Below are positions 13,037 to 20,177 of a DNA stretch of 21,326 bases, one piece after another. The number at the start of each line of letters is the position of its first letter. Position 1 is the stretch's first letter. The translations under genes were made by a program, and so were the position numbers. A model generated the notes under the pieces. It was not told the origin of the DNA. It was given only the letters and a program-made list of their open reading frames with translations, and ran no database searches. Origin of the DNA: a bacterium (GTDB lineage Bacteria > Patescibacteriota > Gracilibacteria > JAUYGZ01); assembly GCA_030699855.1 (NCBI GenBank), contig JAUYKR010000021.1:1-21326 (forward strand), in the 5' to 3' direction.

Positions 13037-15571
13037 ATGTTCTCCTTCCTTGGCAATTTCGCAACCGACTTCTGGGGCACACTGCTGAACTGGCTGCTGT
13101 TCCTGGCCGCCATTCAGATCAGCTGGTGGATTTTTGTCTGGTTTGTCCGGATGGCCCACGCAATTTTTGAGAGCAGACGAAAAGTATTCCTGAAAATTAC
13201 CACCCCCCGCACCGACTCAAAAAAAGATAAGGAAGATCAGACGGAAAAAGATTTTAAGGAAAAGGTAGCGGTGATGGAGGGCATTTATCGCTCCATTTAT
13301 GAGATTCAGGAACTGAACCTGATGAACCGTATCCGCACCATTCTGTGGAATAACGACTATGCCACTTTTGAGACCTTTTTTGACGGCCATCTGGTTCATT
13401 TTTATATCGTCACCAGCAGGCGCTACGCCGATCTGATCGCCCGCCAGATTACGTCTTTTTACCCCGATGCCGACGTGGAGGAAACAAAACCCTACGACAT
13501 CATTCCCGAAGGATCAAAAGTAAAGGCCTACTACCTGTTCCTGGCTCGCCTTACTTTCTTTCCACTGCGGACTTACAAAACCATGGGCAGCGATGCCTTG
13601 AATGAAATGACCAATGTGTTTTCAAAATTACAAGAAACGGACCGGGCCGCTATACAAATTCACGTGAATCCACGCGGAAGAAGTTGGAACACTACCGCCA
13701 GAAACGTGGCCGGTCAGTTGTTTCAGAAAAAAAGTCCGGGCTGGGTTATGCCCCTGCTGAAGAAAATTCCAGTCTTCGGCTTCCTGTTTAGCTTGCTCGA
13801 CTGGGTTTCCGGTACCGTCAGAGGATCGGGAAAAACCAGCGCCCCCGGAGCCAGCAGCGGCGATTCCTTCGTGCGCATGCTCCAGTCGGAGGAGGAAATT
13901 CTCAAGCATATGGGCGAGAAGGCTAATCAAGAAGGATTTGATACCACCATTCGAGTGGTGGCCAGCGGACCAACGGTCAGCAGGGCCGGTCACATTCTTG
14001 ATTCTCTGGTGCTGGGTTTTAATACCTTTAGTAATCAAGGCTCCAACTGGTTTCAAAATCGCCGCGTCATTCCCGTTGATTGCATCAACACTCCCTGGAT
14101 CATGTTCAATTTCCACCGCCGCTTGCGCGGCTATGGCGAAAAAGAATCAATCCTGGTTCCGGAAGAGCTCAGTTCGATCTATCACATCCCCAACAGCCGC
14201 TACAACTTCACCCCCATCATCAAGTGGCTGGATTACAAGGTATTGCCACCGCCTACCAATTTGACACACGAAGGCACCCTGATGGGGAACAATGTCTTTC
14301 GTAATCAGATCACTCCGGCCTATATTCTGCCAAAAGACCGCACCCGCCACATGTACATCATCGGTAAATCCGGCTCCGGTAAGTCGGTACTCCTCAACTT
14401 CATGGCCCGTCAGGACATCAAAAATGGCAACGGCTGTTGCGTGATCGACCCCCACGGGGATCTGATTGAAGACTGTTTAAAGTATATTCCCAAAGAACGC
14501 GCCAAAGACGTGATTCTCTTTAACCCCTCCGACCAGGAGAGGCCCATGGGTCTGAACATGCTCCAGGCCAACAACCCGGCGGAGATGGACATGGCCTCAT
14601 CTCAGGCCACGGAGATTTTTATCAAATTGTTCGGAGATGAAATTTTCGGCCCCCGCATCCAGCACTACTTCCGCAACGCCTGCCTGACCCTGATGGAAGA
14701 TCAGGAAGAAGGCGCCACCCTGATCGACGTCCCCCGCATCTTCGTCGATAACGAGTTCATGAAGTACAAAGTAGCCAAGGTAAAAAATCCGGTGGTGAAG
14801 TCCTTTTGGGAACATGAGTATGCCAACACCGGCGAGCGCGAACGCCAGGAAATGATCCCCTATTTCAGCGCCAAGTTCGGGCCCTTCATCACCAACACCA
14901 TCATGAGAAACACCATCGGTCAGCCCAAATCGGCTTTCAACTTCCGCCAGTGCATGGACGAAGGAAAGATCTTGCTGATTAACTTGTCCAAGGGAAAAAT
15001 CGGAGATCTGAACACCCAGCTGCTGGGACTGGTCTGCGTGGCCCAATTGCAGATGGCGGCCATGAGTCGGGTGGATTTACCGGAAGATAAACGAAAACCG
15101 TTTTACCTGTACGTGGACGAGTTCCAGAACTTCGCCACCGACAGCTTTTGTTCCATCCTATCCGAAGCGCGAAAGTATCAGCTGGCTTTGATCATGGCTC
15201 ACCAGTACATCGGCCAGTTGACGGTCAGTAAATTTGGTAAACAGAGCACCGCCATTCGCGACGCCGTCTTCGGTAACGTCGGCACTATCTTGGCGTTTAA
15301 AATCGGCGCTGAGGACGGCGAATACATGGCCAAGGAATTCGCTCCGGTGTTGTCCGAACAAGACATCATCAATATTTCCAACTACAAAGCCTACGTGAAG
15401 CTGAGCATCAATAACGCTCCATCACGACCATTCAGCATCGAAACCATTTGGGACACCTCCAGCGCCAACGAAAAAGGGGCTGAAATTGTGAAGGAGTATT
15501 GCCGGCTGAAGTACGGCCGCAAGCGGGTATTTGTAGATCAGGAGATTGAGGCCCGTATTGGAATAACATAA
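13037..15571 (+). CDS. Membrane-anchored type IV secretion-type ATPase (VirB4/VirD4/TraG-like)
   Basis: An 844-residue protein with a hydrophobic N-terminal segment (about 14-42, rich in W, L and F) and a second hydrophobic stretch near 233-257. A FtsK/HerA-type motor domain follows. The Walker A loop is G443-K-S-G-S-G-K-S450, then C-V-I-D-P-H-G-D-L, and Walker B is Y-L-Y-V-D694-E-F-Q-N. The C-terminal part, with H-Q-Y-I-G-Q-L and F-G-N-V-G-T-I-L-A-F-K-I-G, resembles the TraG/VirD4 C-terminal region that recognises TraM-like partners. The middle N-terminal part (about 95-430) resembles no domain I can name. Such proteins drive DNA or protein export, or pilus work. No other secretion gene is in the window, so its machine is not visible. 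It is probably monocistronic, with a -10 box and palindrome upstream. Its 3' end is partly duplicated just after the stop. Confidence 0.85.
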   Translation: MFSFLGNFATDFWGTLLNWLLFLAAIQISWWIFVWFVRMAHAIFESRRKVFLKITTPRTDSKKDKEDQTEKDFKEKVAVMEGIYRSIYEIQELNLMNRIRTILWNNDYATFETFFDGHLVHFYIVTSRRYADLIARQITSFYPDADVEETKPYDIIPEGSKVKAYYLFLARLTFFPLRTYKTMGSDALNEMTNVFSKLQETDRAAIQIHVNPRGRSWNTTARNVAGQLFQKKSPGWVMPLLKKIPVFGFLFSLLDWVSGTVRGSGKTSAPGASSGDSFVRMLQSEEEILKHMGEKANQEGFDTTIRVVASGPTVSRAGHILDSLVLGFNTFSNQGSNWFQNRRVIPVDCINTPWIMFNFHRRLRGYGEKESILVPEELSSIYHIPNSRYNFTPIIKWLDYKVLPPPTNLTHEGTLMGNNVFRNQITPAYILPKDRTRHMYIIGKSGSGKSVLLNFMARQDIKNGNGCCVIDPHGDLIEDCLKYIPKERAKDVILFNPSDQERPMGLNMLQANNPAEMDMASSQATEIFIKLFGDEIFGPRIQHYFRNACLTLMEDQEEGATLIDVPRIFVDNEFMKYKVAKVKNPVVKSFWEHEYANTGERERQEMIPYFSAKFGPFITNTIMRNTIGQPKSAFNFRQCMDEGKILLINLSKGKIGDLNTQLLGLVCVAQLQMAAMSRVDLPEDKRKPFYLYVDEFQNFATDSFCSILSEARKYQLALIMAHQYIGQLTVSKFGKQSTAIRDAVFGNVGTILAFKIGAEDGEYMAKEFAPVLSEQDIINISNYKAYVKLSINNAPSRPFSIETIWDTSSANEKGAEIVKEYCRLKYGRKRVFVDQEIEARIGIT

Positions 15572-15627
15572 GAGCCGAAATCCCGAGCTGTGTCGCGGGA
15601 TTGAGGCCCGTATTGGAATAACATAAG
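15544..15627 (+). repeat. 29-base direct repeat spanning the ATPase stop codon
   Basis: The last 28 coding/stop bases plus one base of the ATPase gene (15544-15572, from GATTGAGGCC to the base after TAA) recur exactly at 15599-15627. The copies start 55 bases apart and enclose 26 bases that carry most of a small hairpin. The second copy is outside the reading frame of any gene. This looks like a slippage duplication or an insertion event with a duplicated flank. Confidence 0.85.
15579..15602. repeat. Small hairpin repeat, copy 3 (loop GAGCTGTGTCGC)
   Basis: AATCCC (15579-15584) pairs with GGGATT (15597-15602) around a 12-base loop GAGCTGTGTCGC. The right arm overlaps the second copy of the 29-base direct repeat. 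The loop keeps GAG at the start and TCG near the end like the other copies but ends in C and can close one more G-C pair, so membership in the family is likely but less certain. Confidence 0.5.
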
Positions 15628-15633
15628 CGCGGG

Positions 15634-15657
15634 GATCCTGAGTGAAATCGAAGGATC
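15634..15657. repeat. Small hairpin repeat, copy 4 (loop GAGTGAAATCGA)
   Basis: GATCCT (15634-15639) pairs with AGGATC (15652-15657) around the 12-base loop GAGTGAAATCGA. It follows copy 3 by 31 bases, between the convergent ATPase and 484-residue genes. Nothing like a T tract follows, so it is a poor terminator by itself. The rest of this gap (15658-15696) holds only an AT-rich inverted repeat, TTAAGA/TCTTAA at 15666-15680. Confidence 0.55.
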
Positions 15658-15696
15658 AAGGCACTTTAAGATATTCTTAATAGTTCGAACTCCGGC

Positions 15697-17151
15697 TTAG
15701 TGATGCTCCGCAGGAGCCGTCCCTCCAACCGAAAAAGAAAAAAGGATTTTACCACCCTTCTCTCTTTGTTCGAGAGAGGTGTGGATACGCATCGCTTCAA
15801 AAACCTGACGAAGAAACTCAAACCCCTGCCGCGCGTTCTCAGAAGCGCTGCCTGTTGGACATCGAAATGCAAAAACCTGTTCGGGAGGTTCAGAGTCGGA
15901 AGCTGCGCGAAAATAAACCGTCAGCTTTTGAAGAAGTTCCCTGGCAAAATTGTCGGCGTCATAAGGTGCATCATCACCTGACACATGGGCCCGCGCAAGA
16001 GGTGTCAGAACATGCAACAGCAGGCGATCTCTCTGGGCTTCCTGACCTGCTTGTTCACTCGCTCTGTCCCGCAATTGAGCGGAAAAAGCCCCAAGCAATG
16101 CGGGTGAGACCTCTGAAGCATCATCTTTGGGAAGACTGACAGCTTCTCCATCGCCTCCATCGGCTACGGCAGCAAATGAAAAGGAATAGTCAACATGATC
16201 ATCCTTTCGGCTCCCCTCATCTGGTGGCGCCAGCCAACGCCAAAGCTTGGACCAAAACCCCTTTGGGGGAGGCGGGGTATCACGACCCAAGGCTTGCCGA
16301 TGCACCTGAATGTCTAAGCCCTCGGTCTGGAGGAGGGCAATAAAAGAGCCAATACGCTCATCAACCCGAGCCACCTCCCCGTGAAGAGCGTTAAAAGAAA
16401 AGCGGCGACGCGAAGAAGACACAGAATTTGGGTCCTTCAGGCAGGCAAGCATGCGGCCGGCGACCTCATCCATTCGATCAAGCTGGGGGGAATGATCAGG
16501 CACCTCAAGATAGCTGGAAGTAAGAAGTGCCAAAGCTCCCAAAAGGCGCTGTCGACGTTTTTTGGCAAGAATATCAGGAGCATCATCCAGTCGTGGCGTT
16601 GCTTCTTCACCGGCGGTATGTGAGAGCGGACCACCTGAAAGCTTGCGAAACTTCAACGTGTTCCCTTCGTCGGGAGCACCATTTGCCACACTCAAACCCA
16701 CAAGAGCAGCAATCTTTCGAAGATATTCCAGACTGTATTCCGGAATCTTGAGAGGAACTTCATGCTCCAAACTGGCCCCCTCTTGTCCCGCTTTCGAAAC
16801 CCCCTCGAGACGGTCAAAGCGAAAATCCACCAAGCGTTCCGCAAGTTGCCGAGATGCAGTGCTCAGCTCATCAAGCTTCGACTGATCAATGTTTTCCCAA
16901 TGAGACTCTGCCTTCCCGGGACCAGAGCCGTCTAAACGATAAGCCTCCAAAAAAGCCTGCAACAAGAAATGGCCCAGCCCCTCCTGCAGAGCTACCCGAA
17001 GCAGATCAGACCTCTCTTCCGAAAGACCCGCCTGTCGGGCAGCATGATCAAGTTCAGCCGCTGCATCAGGAAGGGGGCGCATTACCGATGTAAGAGGTAT
17101 CACCGTAGCTGGCTCTTCTACCAGCGGCAAAGTAGAAAGTTCCTGACTCAT
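15697..17151 (-). CDS. Hypothetical protein of 484 residues, no recognised family
   Basis: I do not recognise this protein. It is mostly polar and helical, acidic to neutral, with no signal peptide and no clear membrane segment. Visible parts are an N-terminal leader of about 25 residues, a helical block (30-160, with S-D-L-L-R-V-A-L-Q-E-G-L-G-H-F-L-L-Q-A-F-L), a variable stretch (155-195), a second helical block (195-285), a proline run P293-P-P-P followed by F299-W-S-K-L-W-R-W-L307, a glycine/aspartate-rich linker (310-350), and a C-terminal alpha/beta-looking part ending in I-L-F-S-F-S-V-G-G. The tryptophan-rich segment could touch a membrane or a partner. It has the best promoter in the window, so it is probably well expressed or tightly controlled. 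Codon use and length support a real gene. Confidence 0.7.
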   Translation of the reverse strand: MSQELSTLPLVEEPATVIPLTSVMRPLPDAAAELDHAARQAGLSEERSDLLRVALQEGLGHFLLQAFLEAYRLDGSGPGKAESHWENIDQSKLDELSTASRQLAERLVDFRFDRLEGVSKAGQEGASLEHEVPLKIPEYSLEYLRKIAALVGLSVANGAPDEGNTLKFRKLSGGPLSHTAGEEATPRLDDAPDILAKKRRQRLLGALALLTSSYLEVPDHSPQLDRMDEVAGRMLACLKDPNSVSSSRRRFSFNALHGEVARVDERIGSFIALLQTEGLDIQVHRQALGRDTPPPPKGFWSKLWRWLAPPDEGSRKDDHVDYSFSFAAVADGGDGEAVSLPKDDASEVSPALLGAFSAQLRDRASEQAGQEAQRDRLLLHVLTPLARAHVSGDDAPYDADNFARELLQKLTVYFRAASDSEPPEQVFAFRCPTGSASENARQGFEFLRQVFEAMRIHTSLEQREKGGKILFSFSVGGTAPAEHH

Positions 17152-17174
17152 AAGAAAAACAAAAAAGGGGCATT

Positions 17175-17202
17175 ATTATAATGACAAACAACAGAATGTC
17201 AA
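17175..17202 (-). promoter_or_regulatory. Near-consensus promoter of the 484-residue gene
   Basis: On the minus strand, a perfect TTGACA (17197-17202) and a perfect TATAAT (17175-17180) are 16 bases apart. TGACA/TGTCA (17182-17186 and 17197-17201) form an inverted repeat inside the promoter, a possible operator. The ATG at 17151 lies 23 bases past the -10 box with no ribosome site, so the leader is very short. Confidence 0.8.
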
Positions 17203-17205
17203 AAT

Positions 17206-17889
17206 TTACTCATACCCCCTCAGCTTCTTGCGCTGGATTTTCCAGTCCGGCATTTTTTGAGCGACCAGATCCCAAAACAGATCGGAATGATCGGCATATT
17301 TCAGGTGGGCCAGCTCGTGCACGCACACATAGTCGAGAAGTCTTGGTTCGACCAGCAGCAGCTTCACCGACAGCATGATGATCCCCTGCCGCTTGTCACA
17401 GCTCCCCCAGCGGGAGCTGACCATCCGCCAGCGCACTTTTCGAAAATTTTCTTCTATCCAATCCTGACGAAGATCGCGCAAGCGCTGTTCAACTGCTTTG
17501 ATTTGATCCTTGGCCAAAAATTTCCACAGCGCCTGCTCCGCTTGAGTCTCATCAAATTCAAGCTCAGAGCTGGGCCAGATCAGGATCAAGGTAGAGCTCA
17601 ATTTTTCCACTTTGTACTTGCTCACATTCCCCTGCTTGGTTCGTATCTGATAGCAGGCTCCCGTGCTCAGCAACACTTCCCCTTCTGCAAACACTGAGCG
17701 CAAACTCAGTGCGACTTTTTTGCTCTGCTTCGGCAGCTTCTTTTGCATTGTTTTGAGCAGCTCCTCAATATGCCGCTCCTGCTCCCGTCGGGGAGCGAAG
17801 GAAGAAATTCGCAAAACAATTTCCCCATCCCGAATCCGAGCCGTCGAGCTCCTCTGTTGGTGATAGGTGATCCGAACTGGAACGTCCAT
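17206..17889 (-). CDS. YgjP/DUF45-family zinc metalloprotease
   Basis: A 227-residue protein of the YgjP-like (DUF45, SprT-related WLM) family. The zinc site H191-E-L-A-H195 with H201 in Y-A-D-H-S-D-L-F-W is complete, and the family motif R160-W-G-S-C precedes it by about 27 residues. The N-terminal half, a beta-rich stretch with V-R-I-T-Y and L-R-I-S-S-F, also fits the family. The biological substrate is not known; these genes often sit beside restriction systems, but none is visible here. It is divergent from dcd across 245 bases that hold a large inverted repeat. The start has no clear ribosome site. TAGGAGG and CCTCCTA upstream (17906-17950) could pair in the leader. Confidence 0.88.
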   Translation of the reverse strand: MDVPVRITYHQQRSSTARIRDGEIVLRISSFAPRREQERHIEELLKTMQKKLPKQSKKVALSLRSVFAEGEVLLSTGACYQIRTKQGNVSKYKVEKLSSTLILIWPSSELEFDETQAEQALWKFLAKDQIKAVEQRLRDLRQDWIEENFRKVRWRMVSSRWGSCDKRQGIIMLSVKLLLVEPRLLDYVCVHELAHLKYADHSDLFWDLVAQKMPDWKIQRKKLRGYE

Positions 17890-17958
17890 AACTATCTTTT
17901 AAAAGTAGGAGGCAGGCTCGCTTCACAATTCACCCACACCCCACCTCCTAAGAAAACT

Positions 17959-18076
17959 TGTGAGCAGGTGAGACGTGTGTTTGTGAGAACGTTCGGCCCG
18001 CATTGGTATCAATTCTGAGAACATGTTCTCAGAATTGGTGGGTAGTTCGAACAAACATATGCCTCACCTGCTTACA
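17959..18076 (+). other. 118-base imperfect inverted repeat, possible structured RNA
   Basis: Outer arms 17959-17984 and 18051-18076 pair over 26 positions: 22 Watson-Crick, three G-T (G-U as + strand RNA) and one A-C. Inside, CCCGC (17997-18001) can pair with GTGGG (18038-18042) with one wobble. The core 18010-18037 is a perfect 28-base palindrome with GAGAACATGTTCTC at its centre. On the minus strand the three wobbles become C-A mismatches, so a + strand RNA would fold better. It lies between the divergent YgjP-like and dcd genes, ending 58 bases before dcd. The right flank shows a weak TACAAT at 18087-18092 and otherwise nothing that I recognise. The left flank (17890-17958) holds only the TAGGAGG/CCTCCTA pair. 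It could be an RNA gene, a cruciform regulator site or a remnant of a mobile element. Confidence 0.6.
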
Positions 18077-18134
18077 TTACTGAGTTTACAATCATCTCGA
18101 AAAACGGCAAACTATCATCAGCTTACCACCCCCC

Positions 18135-18710
18135 ATGATCCTCTCCGACGCCACCATCAGAAAGTACCTCGCCGACGGAACCATCGTCCTCGAACCCCTC
18201 GAACCCCATCAGATCCAGCCGGCCTCGGTGGACATTCGCCTGGGAAATCACTTTCTGACCCTGGACGAGCATCACATGGAGATCATCACCATGGATGACC
18301 CCATCCACTACCGCGAGCTGGAAAAGAACGACATCGTCATTCCTCCCAAATCCTTCATCCTGGCCACGACCATGGAATACATCAAGCTGCCCAGCCATAT
18401 CACCGCCTTCGTGGAAGGCCGCAGTTCGATTGGAAGAATGGGACTTTTTATCCAAAACGCCGGCTGGGTGGACCCGGGGTTTGAGGGCGAAATTACGCTG
18501 GAGATTTTCAACGCCAACTCGTTGCCCATCAGGTTAAGCGCCGGCCGCAGAATCTGCCAACTGGTGTTCGCGCAAATGGACCAGGCCACGCTGAACCCCT
18601 ACCAGGGCAAATACCAGGGGCAACGCAAAGCTCGCGGAAGCGAAGTCAGAAGGGACTCTGAACTGAACGCCAGGCAAGCGGTAACGAAGGTGGTTCTACC
18701 AACCGAATAA
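18135..18710 (+). CDS. dcd: dCTP deaminase, possibly the bifunctional dUMP-forming type
   Basis: This 191-residue trimer-forming enzyme deaminates dCTP to dUTP on the way to dTTP. Landmarks are the N-terminal M-I-L-S-D-A-T-I-R-K, I-Q-P-A-S-V-D-I-R-L-G, E94-G-R-S-S, and D113-P-G-F-E-G-E-I-T-L-E123-I-F-N with the catalytic glutamate. The segment N-A-G-W-V-D-P-G-F and the tail Y-Q-G-K-Y-Q-G-Q resemble the Mycobacterium and Methanocaldococcus enzymes, which also remove pyrophosphate to give dUMP, more than the E. coli one. That bifunctional role is inference. The ATG is preceded by a run of C and no ribosome site. The last 15 bases overlap the end of the convergent arginine decarboxylase gene. 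Confidence 0.93.
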   Translation: MILSDATIRKYLADGTIVLEPLEPHQIQPASVDIRLGNHFLTLDEHHMEIITMDDPIHYRELEKNDIVIPPKSFILATTMEYIKLPSHITAFVEGRSSIGRMGLFIQNAGWVDPGFEGEITLEIFNANSLPIRLSAGRRICQLVFAQMDQATLNPYQGKYQGQRKARGSEVRRDSELNARQAVTKVVLPTE

Positions 18711-20060
18711 CTTTCCGACCATCTCGGGAGTTTCTCGCTGTCGAGCGACTTTTACCATGCCGTCCTGGAGGATCACCTTTGCCGGAGAAGACAACAGACA
18801 GTGATGAGAGGCGAAGGCGTCTTGATAAGCGCCGGTGTCGAAAAAGGCCACGTAGAGATGTTCATCCGGCCCCAGTTCGTCCAAACAGGGCAACAATACG
18901 TAGCCGTCACTGGCGGTATATCGATCATCGGAATCACAGCTCATGCCGGCCAGCCACACCCGATGGCGCTTCTTGGCCTTCATGCAATTTACCGGCACCA
19001 CCTGCCACTTTTGGTGGATGGCCCAGGTATCGAGCAGGTCGTTCATGAAGCTGCCGTTGATGATGTACCACTTGCTGGCCGTGGCCTTGGGGATGTCCTT
19101 TTCGGCCACGATCTTATAGATGGTCAGTTGCGCCGGAGCCACGATGTACCTTCCCCATTCGACAATGATGTTTGGAGCGGGAATACCGGCCTTCTCGGAC
19201 AATTGCTTGAGAGTTTTGATAATGCGGGGCACGACCGTTTCGATGGTGTACTTGTTCTTCTTGTCATAGAAAACGGCAAATCCTCCTCCAAGGTTCAAGG
19301 TATCGAGCGAAGGATTCTTCTCGCGCAGCTTGACATAGACACCAAAGGCTTCTTTGAGGGCGACGAGAATGTGGTCGGCGATCTCAATTTGTGAGCCGAT
19401 ATGATAGTGGAGAACTTTGAGGTTCTTGATGGGTTTAAGTTCCATGATCTCCTGAGAGGTGAGCCCAATGCGGTCGACCTTTTTGTCCCAGCGGGATTTG
19501 ACCTTGGACTGCAAATTAACCCGAAGTCCCAATTCGCCTTTGTATCCGGCCAAAGTCTCGAGCTCATACACATCTTCGATAATCGGAATCACCGTCATGC
19601 CATCGTCCCGAAGTTCTTTGACAAGCTCAATGTATCGCTCGGTTTTGGGGCCATTGCAGAGCACCCGAAACTTATGATGAACACTTTCTTCATTCCACAG
19701 TTTTTTTACCAGCCACAACTCATTGGCCGACCCCACTTCCAAGTGAGCGCCTTCCGCCACCAAGGGCAGCACGCACTCCTTGTTTTGGTTTACCTTCATG
19801 GGATAGTGATAGGTAAACTTTCCCTTGTATCCGTACTTTTTTATGTTGGCGGCAAAGACCTCCAGTAAGGAGCCCAGCCGTTGCTCCAGCACAAAGGGCA
19901 TAAAGATTTCCAAGGCGCCCTTATTTTTCTTGGTAAGATCGTGAACATTGTACTGATAATTTCCTTCCCGAATGACCAGCTCATCTTTGCTGTTCGCATC
20001 GTAGTACTGCGTGTTAAATTCCTTTTTACCGAGCTTCCAGAACTTCCTGAAGTTTTTCAC
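18696..20060 (-). CDS. Biosynthetic-type arginine decarboxylase, short form (SpeA-like)
   Basis: A PLP enzyme of the alanine-racemase fold that most likely decarboxylates arginine to agmatine. The PLP lysine is K89 in Y-P-M-K-V-N-Q, and L-E-V-G-S-A-N-E-L, L-C-N-G-P-K-T-E-R-Y, L-H-Y-H220-I-G-S-Q and L-N-L-G-G-G follow as in SpeA. The C-terminal barrel has S-C375-D-S-D-D with the catalytic cysteine and F-F-D-T-G-A-Y412-Q-D-A-F. At 454 residues it lacks about 200 found in E. coli SpeA (658), so it is a compact version. The start codon is GTG (20058-20060); no in-frame ATG or ribosome site is seen upstream. Diaminopimelate or carboxynorspermidine decarboxylase is the alternative, but C-N-G-P-K-T and the agmatine genes next door favour arginine. 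Confidence 0.85.
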   Translation of the reverse strand: MKNFRKFWKLGKKEFNTQYYDANSKDELVIREGNYQYNVHDLTKKNKGALEIFMPFVLEQRLGSLLEVFAANIKKYGYKGKFTYHYPMKVNQNKECVLPLVAEGAHLEVGSANELWLVKKLWNEESVHHKFRVLCNGPKTERYIELVKELRDDGMTVIPIIEDVYELETLAGYKGELGLRVNLQSKVKSRWDKKVDRIGLTSQEIMELKPIKNLKVLHYHIGSQIEIADHILVALKEAFGVYVKLREKNPSLDTLNLGGGFAVFYDKKNKYTIETVVPRIIKTLKQLSEKAGIPAPNIIVEWGRYIVAPAQLTIYKIVAEKDIPKATASKWYIINGSFMNDLLDTWAIHQKWQVVPVNCMKAKKRHRVWLAGMSCDSDDRYTASDGYVLLPCLDELGPDEHLYVAFFDTGAYQDAFASHHCLLSSPAKVILQDGMVKVARQRETPEMVGKLFGW

Positions 20061-20177
20061 GGCACATTTCGAAATGAAATAAAAATGATCGACTTGAGTA
20101 AATCAAAAAAGGACGTCGTCTCAAGAAGGAATGTGCGTTTAAGAAACAGGTTGAGATCTACGCAATAAAAAACTCAA

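Noticed and set aside
15544..15657. CRISPR-like array from the repeated elements after the ATPase gene
   Set aside because: Only two copies of the 29-base repeat exist, one is coding sequence, and no cas gene is near.
15681..15690. TTCGAAC as a possible T-loop of a tRNA gene (also at 18046 and 5751)
   Set aside because: The flanking bases do not form a T stem and no anticodon arm or acceptor stem is found upstream.
18010..18037. Canonical Gram-positive LexA box
   Set aside because: The half-sites GAAC and GTTC are separated by 2 bases and not 4, so it is not the known box; reported only as a palindrome.
17959..18076. Inverted repeat as an insertion sequence or MITE with terminal repeats
   Set aside because: No transposase gene and no target-site duplication at the ends; kept as an unexplained structure instead.
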